Assembly: GCF_038024125.1 (NCBI RefSeq)
Contig: NZ_CP150662.1
Coordinates: 1,009,501 to 1,073,500, forward strand
DNA: 64,000 bases
Reading direction: 5' to 3'
DNA from: Polaribacter gangjinensis
Lineage (GTDB): Bacteria; Bacteroidota; Bacteroidia; Flavobacteriales; Flavobacteriaceae
The notes under the pieces are model-generated. The model was not told the DNA's origin. It saw only the letters and a program-made list of their open reading frames with translations, and did not search any database. The translations under genes were made by a program, and so were the position numbers. Below are positions 27,418 to 36,341 of the stretch, one piece after another. The first letter of the stretch is position 1. The number at the start of each line of letters is the position of its first letter.

Positions 27418-30150
27418 TTAAATGTTTTTTGTTCTTAATCGTAATGCGTTACCTATTACCGAAACAGAGCTAAAACTCATTGCTAAAGCTGCTATCATTG
27501 GCGAGAGTAGTATTCCGAAGAATGGAAACAACACACCTGCTGCAATAGGTACACCTAAAGTGTTGTAGATAAGTGCAAAAAATAGGTTTTGCTTAATGTT
27601 CTTCATTACAGCATTACTCAAATTTTTTGCTTTTACAATACCGTGTAAATCGCCTTTTACTAAAGTTATCATAGCACTTTCTATCGCTACATCTGTTCCT
27701 GTTCCCATTGCAATACCTACATCACTTTTTGCCAATGCTGGTGCATCATTAATTCCATCACCTGCCATAGCAACTACTTTTCCATTTTTTTGTAGTTTCT
27801 CTACTTCTTTGAGTTTGTCTTCTGGTAGCATACTGGCTTTAAAATCTGCAAGATTTAGTTCTGATGCTACTGCTTGTGCTGTATCGTGATTATCACCTGT
27901 TAGCATTATTACATCTATCCCTTTATCTTGAAGTGCTTTAATCGCTTTAGCACTTGTTTCTTTTATCTTATCGCCTATAACTACATACCCAACAACGGTT
28001 TCATCTATTGACAAATAAGAAACTGTTTTACCCTGTTTTTGGTAAGATTTAGCTTCGTCTTTCATTTTAGAGATAATATCTGCTTTGGCATATTCCATCA
28101 TTTTAGGATTACCTAATGCTACTTTTTTATCTTTTATGGTCGCTTCAACACCTTTTCCTGTGACTGCACTAAAATCTTCGGACTTTAAAATTTCTGCGTT
28201 GTGTTCTTTGCCATATTTAACTGTCGCTTCTGCTAAAGGATGTTCGCTATTGGTATTTAATGAAACGATGTATTGTAACACTTCTTTTTCGCTTAAAGCA
28301 TCATTAAAAGCACCAACGGTTTCAACTGTTGGCTTTCCTTCGGTAATTGTTCCTGTCTTGTCAACGATAAGCGTATTTACCTTATCCATTTTTTCAAGAG
28401 CTTCAGCATTTTTAATCAATACACCATTTTGAGCACCTTTACCCACACCAACCATTACAGACATTGGTGTTGCTAAACCTAAAGCACAAGGACACGCAAT
28501 GATTAGTACTGCAATCGCATTTACAAACGCATACACATAAACTGGTTCTGGTCCCCAAATAGACCATACAATAAAAGTGATAATAGAAATAAGAACTACA
28601 ACTGGCACAAAATAACCTGAAACTTTATCTGCTAAATTTTGAATAGGTGCGCGACTTCTACTGGCATCATTAACCATATGAATGATTTGCGATAATAGCG
28701 TGTCACTTCCTACCTTTTCGGCTTTCATTAAAAAGGATTGATTACCATTAATTGTTCCGCTACTTACTTTATCTTCTTGAGATTTGTTTACAGGAATAGG
28801 TTCACCTGTAATCATAGATTCGTCAATGGTTGTTTCACCTTCGATTATCACACCATCAACAGGAATTTTATCGCCTGGTTTTACTTTGAGAATATCGTTG
28901 AGTTCTATCTCGTCAATGCTGACTTCAATTTCTTCACCATCTACTATTTTTATGGCTTTATTAGGTGCTAACTTTAATAACTCTTTTACTGCCGAATTGG
29001 TTTTACTATGCGCACGAGCTTCTAACAATTGACCTAAAAGCACCAATGTTAGAATTACCGTTGCTGCTTCAAAATAGACGTGAACTGCGCCTAATTCAGT
29101 TTTAAATTGTTCAGGAAATACATCTGGAAACAACATCCCAAATACACTAAATAACCAAGCCACACCTGCACCAATTCCAATGAGTGTAAACATATTGAGA
29201 TTCCACGTTTTTATGCTTCTATAAGCACGCTCAAAGAACATCCACGTAGCGTAAAAGACAACTGGAATGGATAATGCAAATTGAATCCAGTTCCAATTTT
29301 TCTGTTCCATTATATCATACAATGGATTGTTATTAAGCATTTCACTCATAGCAATTAAGAAAATGGGTAATGTGAATACAGATGCTATCCAAAATTTATT
29401 TAATAGCTTCTTATACGTTTTTTCTTCTGCTGAACTATCTGCTTCCATTGGTACTAAATCCATCCCACAAATAGGACACGAACCTGCTTCGTCTTTGACA
29501 ATTTCTGGATGCATAGGACACGTCCATTGTTCTGCTGAAGCTGTGGATAAATTTTGTTCTTCCACCAAATCCACTCCGCAAACAGGGCAATCGCCTGGTT
29601 CATCATAAGTTTTATCGCCTTCGCAATGCATAGGACAATAAAATGTGCCTGTGCCTTTTCCATTGGGTTTCTGTTCTTCTTCTTGGTTAGATTCTGGTCG
29701 TTGACCTGCTTTGTATATGCTGTAAGTGCCTCCGTCATTTTTAAAAATGTCTTGAAATGTTTCAATCGGGATTTCAGATTTCATATTAATGGTAGCTTCG
29801 GCTTTTTCCAAATTAACAGAAACATCCGTAACACTATCTACTTTAGATAACACAGTTTCTACGTGAGATTTACAACCATTACAGGTCATTCCATTTACAG
29901 GAAAAGTACGCGTGACAGTTTCATCGTTTTTGTAGGGATGAATATGGTACTTTGCTTTCTTTTCTTGCAATGCTTTTTCAAAAGTAACTAATGGAATATG
30001 CTTTTCCATTTCTATAACAGCTGTTGATGTTTCAAAATCAATCTCTACATTTTTTACACCCTCAACTTCTGATATAGCATTATTAACAGTTCTCAAACAA
30101 CCTTTGCAGGTCATTCCTTGAATTTGATATTTGTGTTTCATTATTTTCAT
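27418..30150 (-). CDS. copA: Copper-exporting P1B-type ATPase, CopA
   Basis: The protein has 910 residues. Two HMA domains (CKGC at 15-18 and CNGC at 90-93) are followed by two heavy-metal-binding domains (FYCPMHCEG at about 170-196 and WTCPMHPEIV at about 209-234), an unusual stack of four metal-binding modules. The pump has the copper-type CPC motif in IACPCALGLATP (C553-P-C555), the phosphorylation site DKTGTIT (D597) and GDGINDAPAL. The ending SVSVIGNALRLR is typical of Cu+ ATPases. It exports Cu+ from the cytoplasm. It follows the AraC gene in the same operon. Confidence 0.96.
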   Translation of the reverse strand: MKIMKHKYQIQGMTCKGCLRTVNNAISEVEGVKNVEIDFETSTAVIEMEKHIPLVTFEKALQEKKAKYHIHPYKNDETVTRTFPVNGMTCNGCKSHVETVLSKVDSVTDVSVNLEKAEATINMKSEIPIETFQDIFKNDGGTYSIYKAGQRPESNQEEEQKPNGKGTGTFYCPMHCEGDKTYDEPGDCPVCGVDLVEEQNLSTASAEQWTCPMHPEIVKDEAGSCPICGMDLVPMEADSSAEEKTYKKLLNKFWIASVFTLPIFLIAMSEMLNNNPLYDIMEQKNWNWIQFALSIPVVFYATWMFFERAYRSIKTWNLNMFTLIGIGAGVAWLFSVFGMLFPDVFPEQFKTELGAVHVYFEAATVILTLVLLGQLLEARAHSKTNSAVKELLKLAPNKAIKIVDGEEIEVSIDEIELNDILKVKPGDKIPVDGVIIEGETTIDESMITGEPIPVNKSQEDKVSSGTINGNQSFLMKAEKVGSDTLLSQIIHMVNDASRSRAPIQNLADKVSGYFVPVVVLISIITFIVWSIWGPEPVYVYAFVNAIAVLIIACPCALGLATPMSVMVGVGKGAQNGVLIKNAEALEKMDKVNTLIVDKTGTITEGKPTVETVGAFNDALSEKEVLQYIVSLNTNSEHPLAEATVKYGKEHNAEILKSEDFSAVTGKGVEATIKDKKVALGNPKMMEYAKADIISKMKDEAKSYQKQGKTVSYLSIDETVVGYVVIGDKIKETSAKAIKALQDKGIDVIMLTGDNHDTAQAVASELNLADFKASMLPEDKLKEVEKLQKNGKVVAMAGDGINDAPALAKSDVGIAMGTGTDVAIESAMITLVKGDLHGIVKAKNLSNAVMKNIKQNLFFALIYNTLGVPIAAGVLFPFFGILLSPMIAALAMSFSSVSVIGNALRLRTKNI

Positions 30151-30217
30151 ATTTTAAAATTAACCCACAAAACTACCTTTCACTTCCTAGTATGGTTTTC
30201 CTAATATTGGATAATAT

Positions 30218-30775
30218 TTATACAATTTCGTCTAATGGTTTTCTGTTATCAATTTGTAGGTTTTTAAAATCAGTCATAGACATTCCTGTGACCTGCTTAA
30301 ACTGTTTTGCTAAATGGCTACTATTTTTATAATTGAGACTATATGCTATTTCTGAAAAATTCAGCTCTTGTAACTGGATATATTCCTTAACCTTTTCAAT
30401 TTTTAGGTTTATAAAGTATTTTTCTAATGTTATACCTTCTGACTTACTAAAGGTTTTACTCAATATGGAATAGCTCTTACCCATCTCACTTTCAAGTTTA
30501 GCGAGAATAACATTTGTATCGTTCTTTTCTATGTGTTCAATAAGATTCACCTTAATCTTTTCAACCAATGCTTTTGTAGGGTCTTTAATCAATTCAAAAC
30601 CTAATTCATTTAAATTCTTTTCAAATTTTAAATAATCATTATTTGGATTTTCTTTAACTGTTATTTTTCCAAGTTGAATAGCTTCTACTTCGAAGCCTTC
30701 ATCATTTAAAAGTTTAAGAATTGACATTTTACAGCGATTACAGACCATATTTTTTATAAATAATGTATGTTTCAT
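30218..30775 (-). CDS. AraC-family regulator with N-terminal metal-binding-like domain
   Basis: The protein has 185 residues. The first ~65 look like an HMA-type metal-binding fold with C12-N-R-C15 (KNMVCNRCKMSI). The last ~90 form an AraC DNA-binding domain with two HTH units (ITLEKYFINLKIEKVKEYI...LNFSEIAYSLNYKNSSHLAKQFKQVTGM). Fusing a metal-binding module to an AraC HTH gives a one-component metal-responsive regulator. It lies between tolC (2 bp upstream) and copA (67 bp downstream) and is likely to control this operon. Confidence 0.88.
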   Translation of the reverse strand: MKHTLFIKNMVCNRCKMSILKLLNDEGFEVEAIQLGKITVKENPNNDYLKFEKNLNELGFELIKDPTKALVEKIKVNLIEHIEKNDTNVILAKLESEMGKSYSILSKTFSKSEGITLEKYFINLKIEKVKEYIQLQELNFSEIAYSLNYKNSSHLAKQFKQVTGMSMTDFKNLQIDNRKPLDEIV

Positions 30776-30777
30776 CT

Positions 30778-32013
30778 TTAATTCGTTAAGTAATTAATAA
30801 TTGTTGTCTGCACATAGTAGGTCTTCACGGATTCTATTTGGTTCATTTGAAACTTTAGTTGCAACTCTTGAATATCCAAAACATCATTAAAATCAATAGT
30901 TCCTGTTTCGTAGCTTTTGATTAAAATGTCTTCTGCATCTTTGGCTTGCTTTAAGTTTTTGGTTTGGGTTGCATAGCTTATTCTTGCAGAAATGCGTTCG
31001 TTAATGGCTTTGTCCAAAAGTGTTTCCAATGAATTTAAACGTTCTTGTTTTTGAGCAGTAATTTCTTGCTGTTCCAACTTATTCTGTTTAGTTTGGGACT
31101 TATATTTATTATTGAAAATTGGGATAGATACCGAAACCATTGGCATTACAATATCCTTACCGTTATCGCTGAAATCCATATTTGGTCTTTCAGCAACATT
31201 GATATAATCTAATCCAAAACCAATCATTGGACTGCTTTCTTTTTGATTCAATAATTCTGATTGCTCTATGGATTGATAGAGTTTATCAAATTTTAGTAAT
31301 TCAGGATGTAATACTAATTTTTCAAAAGTAATATCAAAGTCTTCTGAAGGTATCATTAAACTATCTACCACATTCACGGTAACATCATTATCTCTATTCA
31401 ATAGATTATTGAAGTTAGTTTGTTCTGCTAAAAACTGTTGTTGCAATACATCTTTTAATTGTTGCATTTCGTTCTGACGCATTTGCAATCGCAACACATC
31501 TACTGCGGATGCTTTACCAACCTCTACAGAAGTTAATGCCAACGTTTCATAAGTTTCTAATAGTTTGATGTTTTCAGTTAAAACCTCTTGCTTTGCTTTG
31601 TTAGCGTATAGATTATAATAGGATTGTGATACCGAAGCCATTAGTTTTCGCTTTGCGATGACAATGTCTTCGTATTTAGCATCTGCCAATGAACTCACGT
31701 AATTTTCTCTCGAAGTAATAGTCCCAAACCACGGTAACATTTGTTTAGCAGATACTTTAAAGCGTTGTGCACCTGTTCGTGTTTCTGGCTCACTCACAAA
31801 ATAACCAACACCAAATTCGGTATTAGGAATGGTGTTGACCTCGTTTACTTTTTCGGAAGCTCTCTTATATTGCAACTCGAACTTTTGAATCTCTGGATTG
31901 TTCTCTACAGCTTCGTTGATTAATGTTTCTAATTGCTGTGCATTTGCAAATAAACCCAAGAAACAAGAACCAAGAGCCAAAACGAATTTTATATATATAC
32001 TTCTATGTTTCAT
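30778..32013 (-). CDS. TolC-family outer-membrane channel of the copper RND system
   Basis: The protein has 411 residues with a signal peptide (FVLALGSCFLGLFANAQ) and the repeated OEP fold of TolC/CusC. It lacks a lipobox typical of CusC, as usual for Bacteroidetes. Its start overlaps the end of the RND pump gene by 4 bp (ATGA), so pump and channel are translated together. With the adaptor at 24345-26123 it completes the tripartite metal exporter. Confidence 0.9.
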   Translation of the reverse strand: MKHRSIYIKFVLALGSCFLGLFANAQQLETLINEAVENNPEIQKFELQYKRASEKVNEVNTIPNTEFGVGYFVSEPETRTGAQRFKVSAKQMLPWFGTITSRENYVSSLADAKYEDIVIAKRKLMASVSQSYYNLYANKAKQEVLTENIKLLETYETLALTSVEVGKASAVDVLRLQMRQNEMQQLKDVLQQQFLAEQTNFNNLLNRDNDVTVNVVDSLMIPSEDFDITFEKLVLHPELLKFDKLYQSIEQSELLNQKESSPMIGFGLDYINVAERPNMDFSDNGKDIVMPMVSVSIPIFNNKYKSQTKQNKLEQQEITAQKQERLNSLETLLDKAINERISARISYATQTKNLKQAKDAEDILIKSYETGTIDFNDVLDIQELQLKFQMNQIESVKTYYVQTTIINYLTN

Positions 32014-35000
32014 TTTGTTATCTTTTTAAGTTGAAATTCCTTTTTCCAGCTAAACAGAACAGGAACTATAAAATAAGATGTGATATCGATAATCATACCT
32101 CCAAAAATGGGGATTGCCATTGGTATCATAATATCACTACCACGTCCTGTTGATGTTAATACAGGAAGTAATGCTAAAACGGTTGTCACTGTAGTCATTA
32201 AACATGGTCGGATTCGCTTTCCTGCTGCTTCTAAAGTTGCTAAACGAATGCCTTTCTTGTCTGTTGGCGTTTCTTTATCAAAAGTTTGTGTTAAGTAAGT
32301 TGCCATAACAACTCCATCATCTGTTGCGATACCAAACAAGGCAATAAATCCAACCCAAACGGCAACACTTAAATTGATGGTTTTCATATTAAACAAGTCT
32401 CTTAAATTCTCTCCAAAGAAGTTGAAATTCAAAAACCAATCTTGACCATACAACCACATCATGATAAAACCTCCAGCAAACGCCACAGTAATTCCTGTGA
32501 AAATCATTAATGACGTTGAAACTGAACGAAATTGGAAATACAGAATCAAGAAAATTATGAGTAATGCCAATGGCACAACAACCGACAAGGTTTTTTCTGC
32601 ACGAAGTTGATTTTCATAAGTACCAGTGAATTTATAACTGATGCCTTTTGGGACTATGAGTTCTCCTGAATCAATCTTTTGTTGAATAAGTGCTTGTGCA
32701 TTTTCAACTACATTCACTTCTGCAAAACCATCTAACTTATCAAATAATACATAACCGATTAAAAAAGTATCTTCACTTTTAATGACTTGCGGCCCTTGTT
32801 CGTATCGTATGGTTGCCAATTCACTTAATGGAACAGGACTGCCTTTTTCTACTGGCACATAAATCTGTTTTAAATCGTCTGGATTTGCTCTTAATTCTCT
32901 TGGATAACGCACACGTACACCATAGCGTTCTCGACCTTCAACCGTTTGGGTTAACACCATACCGCCAACTGCAACTTTCAATACGTTTTGAACCTCTTCA
33001 ACGGTAACGCCATAACGTGCTATTTTTTCTCTATCAATATCAATCAGTAAATACGGTTTACCTACAATTCGGTCTGCAAAAACAGCTTCCTGCTTAACAC
33101 CCTCTGATTGTTTTAAGATATTTTCCAATTGTACACCGAACGCTTCAATTTGTTTTAAATCCTGACCCTTTACCTTGATTCCCATGGGTGCTCGCATTCC
33201 TGTTTGAAGCATCACCAGTCGTGTTTCAATAGGCTGCAATTTAGGAGCAGAAGTAACCCCAGGTAATTTGGTTACTCTTATAATTTCATTCCAAATATCG
33301 TCTGGTGATTCAATTTCTGGACGCCAATTGCGGTAGAACTCGCCATCCTTGTCTGGAATGAGTTGTTCTTTTGCATTAAGAGATTGCCACGCTTCACGCT
33401 GTTCCGCTCGCAATGACATTCCGTTTTTTAATATATATTCACCATCATCATTTACTTTATAGCGTTGACGTTCACCATTTTCATTCAGCATATATTCTGA
33501 TTTATATTGAATCACATTTTCATACATTGATAAAGGTGCTGGGTCTAATGCGGATTCTGTACGTCCTGCTTTACCAACTACAGTTTCAATTTCTGGAATA
33601 CTGGCTACTGCCATATCCAATTGCTGTAAAACGCGTTTATTTTCTTCCACGCCAGAATGAGGCATCGAGGTTGGCATTAAGAGAAAAGAACCTTCATTTA
33701 AGGATGGCATAAACTCTTTGCCTGTGTTTTTCATAATGACAAAACCAAAAATCAACAAGGTTGTCGGTATCGTCAAGAACAGCAATCGATTTTCTAATGC
33801 CCATTTTAAGATTTTACCGTAATAATTCTGAAACAAAACAAAAATGCCAAGCAGTCCAAAACAAACAATACTGACAAAAAGCAGATTTAAAAAAATACTT
33901 TTATCAAGGCCCAATGGTCTCCAATATTCTGCTAATAGAAAAACAATAGCTACTGCTGATAAGACAATATTGATGGTATTTTTAGTGATTAAAAAATTAA
34001 AATTCACAACCGAAAAACTATATGCCTCTCGTTGCTTCACTGCAAACCAAACAGCAGTAATGCCAAAACCAATCAATAATCCTCCAATCCAATAGCCATA
34101 AATCATAATCAAAAGACCAATAACAACCATCAAGCTGTTTAAAGCGTAATTCGTTGTTTTACGGATGTTAACCTTTTTAAATATAGAAGCAGCGAATGGT
34201 GGAATTAAAAAGAGTGCAATAACAAGTGCTGCAACTAAAGCAAAGGTTTTTGTAAATGCCAATGGTCTAAACAATTTGCCTTCGGCTCCTATCAAGGTAA
34301 ATACAGGGATAAAACTGATGATTGTTGTCGCAACTGCTGTAACAATAGCTCCTGAAACTTCGGCTGTAGCATTATAAACAACGGTGTTTATGGGTAGTTT
34401 TTTATCATCCTCATCCAGATGCCTTATAATGTTTTCTGAAAGTATCACGCCGACATCGACCATAGTACCAATTGCAATTGCAATACCAGATAAAGCAACA
34501 ATATTAGCATCAACACCAAAGAGCTTCATGGCTATAAACACCATCAACACTGCCACTGGTAATAATCCTGAAATAAGTATAGATGCACGCAGATTAAAAA
34601 CCATTACAATGATGACCAAAATGGTAATCAGTATTTCTAAAGTCAGTGCTTCATTAAGTGTTCCAAGGGTTTCCTGTATGAGTTCAGTTCTGTCATAAAA
34701 AGGCACAATGGTTATTTGGGACGTTCTTCCATCTGCTAATACTTTCGAAGGTAAACCTGCGCTTAACTCGTTAATTTTCTCTTTTACATTATTAATGACT
34801 TCCATTGGATTTGCGCCATAACGAGCCACCACAACAGCACCAACAACCTCTGCACCTTCTTTATCTAATAAACCACGTCTTGTTGCAGGACCTAATGAAA
34901 CATTACCAATATCCTTTATCCTAATTGAAGTATAATCTTCTGAAGTGACTACTGCATTTTCGATGTCTGAAATGGATTTCACATAACCCAAACCACGAAC

Positions 35001-35744
35001 TAAATATTCGGCTTGGTTAATTTCCAAAGTCTGTGCACCAATATCCTTATTACTTTCCTTAACCGCTTTTACAACGTGATGCAATCCAATATTATACTGA
35101 CGCATCAATTCTGGATTGACATCCACTTGATACTCTTGAACATAACCACCGATAGAGGCGACTTCAGAAACACCACTTGCAGAGGACAGAGCATATTTTA
35201 CGTAGTAATCTTGAATACTTCGTAATTCCTGTAAATCCCAACCACCAGTTACATTTCCTTTTTCGTCACGACCTTCTAAAGTGTACCAAAATATTTGTCC
35301 TAATCCTGTTGCATCTGGACCCAAAGCAGGATTAACACCTTCGGGCAATAAACCACTTGGTAAGGAATTAAGTTTTTCGAGAATACGACTTCTACTCCAG
35401 TAAAATTCTATATCCTCTTCAAAAATGATATAGATACTTGAAAAGCCAAACATAGAGGAACTACGAATGGTTTTTACTCCAGGAATACCCAATAATGATG
35501 TGGTTAATGGATAGGTAATTTGGTCTTCTATATCTTGTGGTGAGCGACCATCCCATTTGGTAAAAACGATTTGTTGGTTTTCGCCTATATCTGGTATGGC
35601 ATCTACAGCAACTGGATTACTTGGTAAGAAACCAGTATCCCTATTGAAAGGTGCATTAACCGTTCCCCATCCTACAAAAAGGACGAGTAGCAGAACTGCT
35701 ACGAGTTTGTTTTCTATTAAAAATTTGATGCTTTTATTGAGCAT
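32010..35744 (-). CDS. CusA/CzcA-family heavy-metal RND pump
   Basis: This is an inner-membrane proton-driven pump of 1244 residues, longer than the typical ~1040 because of inserted loops and extra membrane segments in the middle (about residues 530-680, with a second hydrophobic set). It has the CusA/CzcA opening (AVDAIPDIGENQQIVFTKW) and a C-terminal half resembling GIATDDGVVMATYL with the ETPTDKKGIRLATLEAAGKRIRPCLMTTVTTVLAL stretch. Copper or silver is the likely substrate from the operon context. It is the first gene of the copper operon, which ends at the terminator 23837. Confidence 0.93.
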   Translation of the reverse strand: MLNKSIKFLIENKLVAVLLLVLFVGWGTVNAPFNRDTGFLPSNPVAVDAIPDIGENQQIVFTKWDGRSPQDIEDQITYPLTTSLLGIPGVKTIRSSSMFGFSSIYIIFEEDIEFYWSRSRILEKLNSLPSGLLPEGVNPALGPDATGLGQIFWYTLEGRDEKGNVTGGWDLQELRSIQDYYVKYALSSASGVSEVASIGGYVQEYQVDVNPELMRQYNIGLHHVVKAVKESNKDIGAQTLEINQAEYLVRGLGYVKSISDIENAVVTSEDYTSIRIKDIGNVSLGPATRRGLLDKEGAEVVGAVVVARYGANPMEVINNVKEKINELSAGLPSKVLADGRTSQITIVPFYDRTELIQETLGTLNEALTLEILITILVIIVMVFNLRASILISGLLPVAVLMVFIAMKLFGVDANIVALSGIAIAIGTMVDVGVILSENIIRHLDEDDKKLPINTVVYNATAEVSGAIVTAVATTIISFIPVFTLIGAEGKLFRPLAFTKTFALVAALVIALFLIPPFAASIFKKVNIRKTTNYALNSLMVVIGLLIMIYGYWIGGLLIGFGITAVWFAVKQREAYSFSVVNFNFLITKNTINIVLSAVAIVFLLAEYWRPLGLDKSIFLNLLFVSIVCFGLLGIFVLFQNYYGKILKWALENRLLFLTIPTTLLIFGFVIMKNTGKEFMPSLNEGSFLLMPTSMPHSGVEENKRVLQQLDMAVASIPEIETVVGKAGRTESALDPAPLSMYENVIQYKSEYMLNENGERQRYKVNDDGEYILKNGMSLRAEQREAWQSLNAKEQLIPDKDGEFYRNWRPEIESPDDIWNEIIRVTKLPGVTSAPKLQPIETRLVMLQTGMRAPMGIKVKGQDLKQIEAFGVQLENILKQSEGVKQEAVFADRIVGKPYLLIDIDREKIARYGVTVEEVQNVLKVAVGGMVLTQTVEGRERYGVRVRYPRELRANPDDLKQIYVPVEKGSPVPLSELATIRYEQGPQVIKSEDTFLIGYVLFDKLDGFAEVNVVENAQALIQQKIDSGELIVPKGISYKFTGTYENQLRAEKTLSVVVPLALLIIFLILYFQFRSVSTSLMIFTGITVAFAGGFIMMWLYGQDWFLNFNFFGENLRDLFNMKTINLSVAVWVGFIALFGIATDDGVVMATYLTQTFDKETPTDKKGIRLATLEAAGKRIRPCLMTTVTTVLALLPVLTSTGRGSDIMIPMAIPIFGGMIIDITSYFIVPVLFSWKKEFQLKKITK

Positions 35745-35853
35745 TGGTTTTGATTATTAAACAGTTAGACATTGGTGTAAGAAAAACACCGAATACAGCA
35801 AATTATCCTTACGACATTGCAGTCATAGGATAAAAAAGTCTATTGTTTAAAAA

Positions 35854-36267
35854 TCAAATTAAGTATGTTTCGTCAATCTTGTAGAGTTGCCTTATGACGA
35901 GTGGCGGTTTATATTCTTCGTAAGTAGAAACGTTATTTTCTAAACCTTCAAAAAGGTTAATGTAAGTGTAAACAAATGAAGCTAAAAATACTTGTTGTTC
36001 AAATGTGATTTTGTCAACTTGCAATTGTAATTCGTCTTGACCTTCAATTGCTAATTGTTTATCATCACAACAATTTTTCTTGGTAATAGAACATCCTTCG
36101 GTTGAAGGCTTTTCCATTTCCATTCCGCACCCTTTGGCTTTATGAAAAATAGCAGTTTCTACTAACGTATCTCCGCAATAATGCATATTCACAGTAAATG
36201 ACATTGTAGAGAATAACACTACAAAAGCCATTGCTAAAGACATTATTTTATGGAAAAATTGCTTCAT
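35854..36267 (-). CDS. HYC_CC_PP-family envelope protein
   Basis: The start chosen is the ATG giving MKQFFHKIMSLAMAFVVLFSTMSFT, a signal peptide; an ATG 11 codons upstream adds nothing signal-like. The mature protein has the family marks HYCG, then a Cys-rich turn (KNCCDD) and, near the C-terminus, YKPP. Members occur next to metal-resistance genes in Bacteroidetes and probably bind a metal in the envelope. It stands between the two metal operons, 39 bp downstream of the Zn/Cd ATPase gene, and may be cotranscribed with it. Confidence 0.8.
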   Translation of the reverse strand: MKQFFHKIMSLAMAFVVLFSTMSFTVNMHYCGDTLVETAIFHKAKGCGMEMEKPSTEGCSITKKNCCDDKQLAIEGQDELQLQVDKITFEQQVFLASFVYTYINLFEGLENNVSTYEEYKPPLVIRQLYKIDETYLI

Positions 36268-36341
36268 ATCTATTTGCAAAGGTATAAAAAATTTTAACAA
36301 CTATTGATTTTGTTTAACAGAAGTTTAATTGATTAATCTGC

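Noticed and set aside
35803..35833. Hairpin TTATCCT...AGGATAA as a terminator after the RND gene
   Set aside because: It lies upstream of the RND start, has a 17-nt loop and a poly-T on the wrong side for the minus-strand genes.
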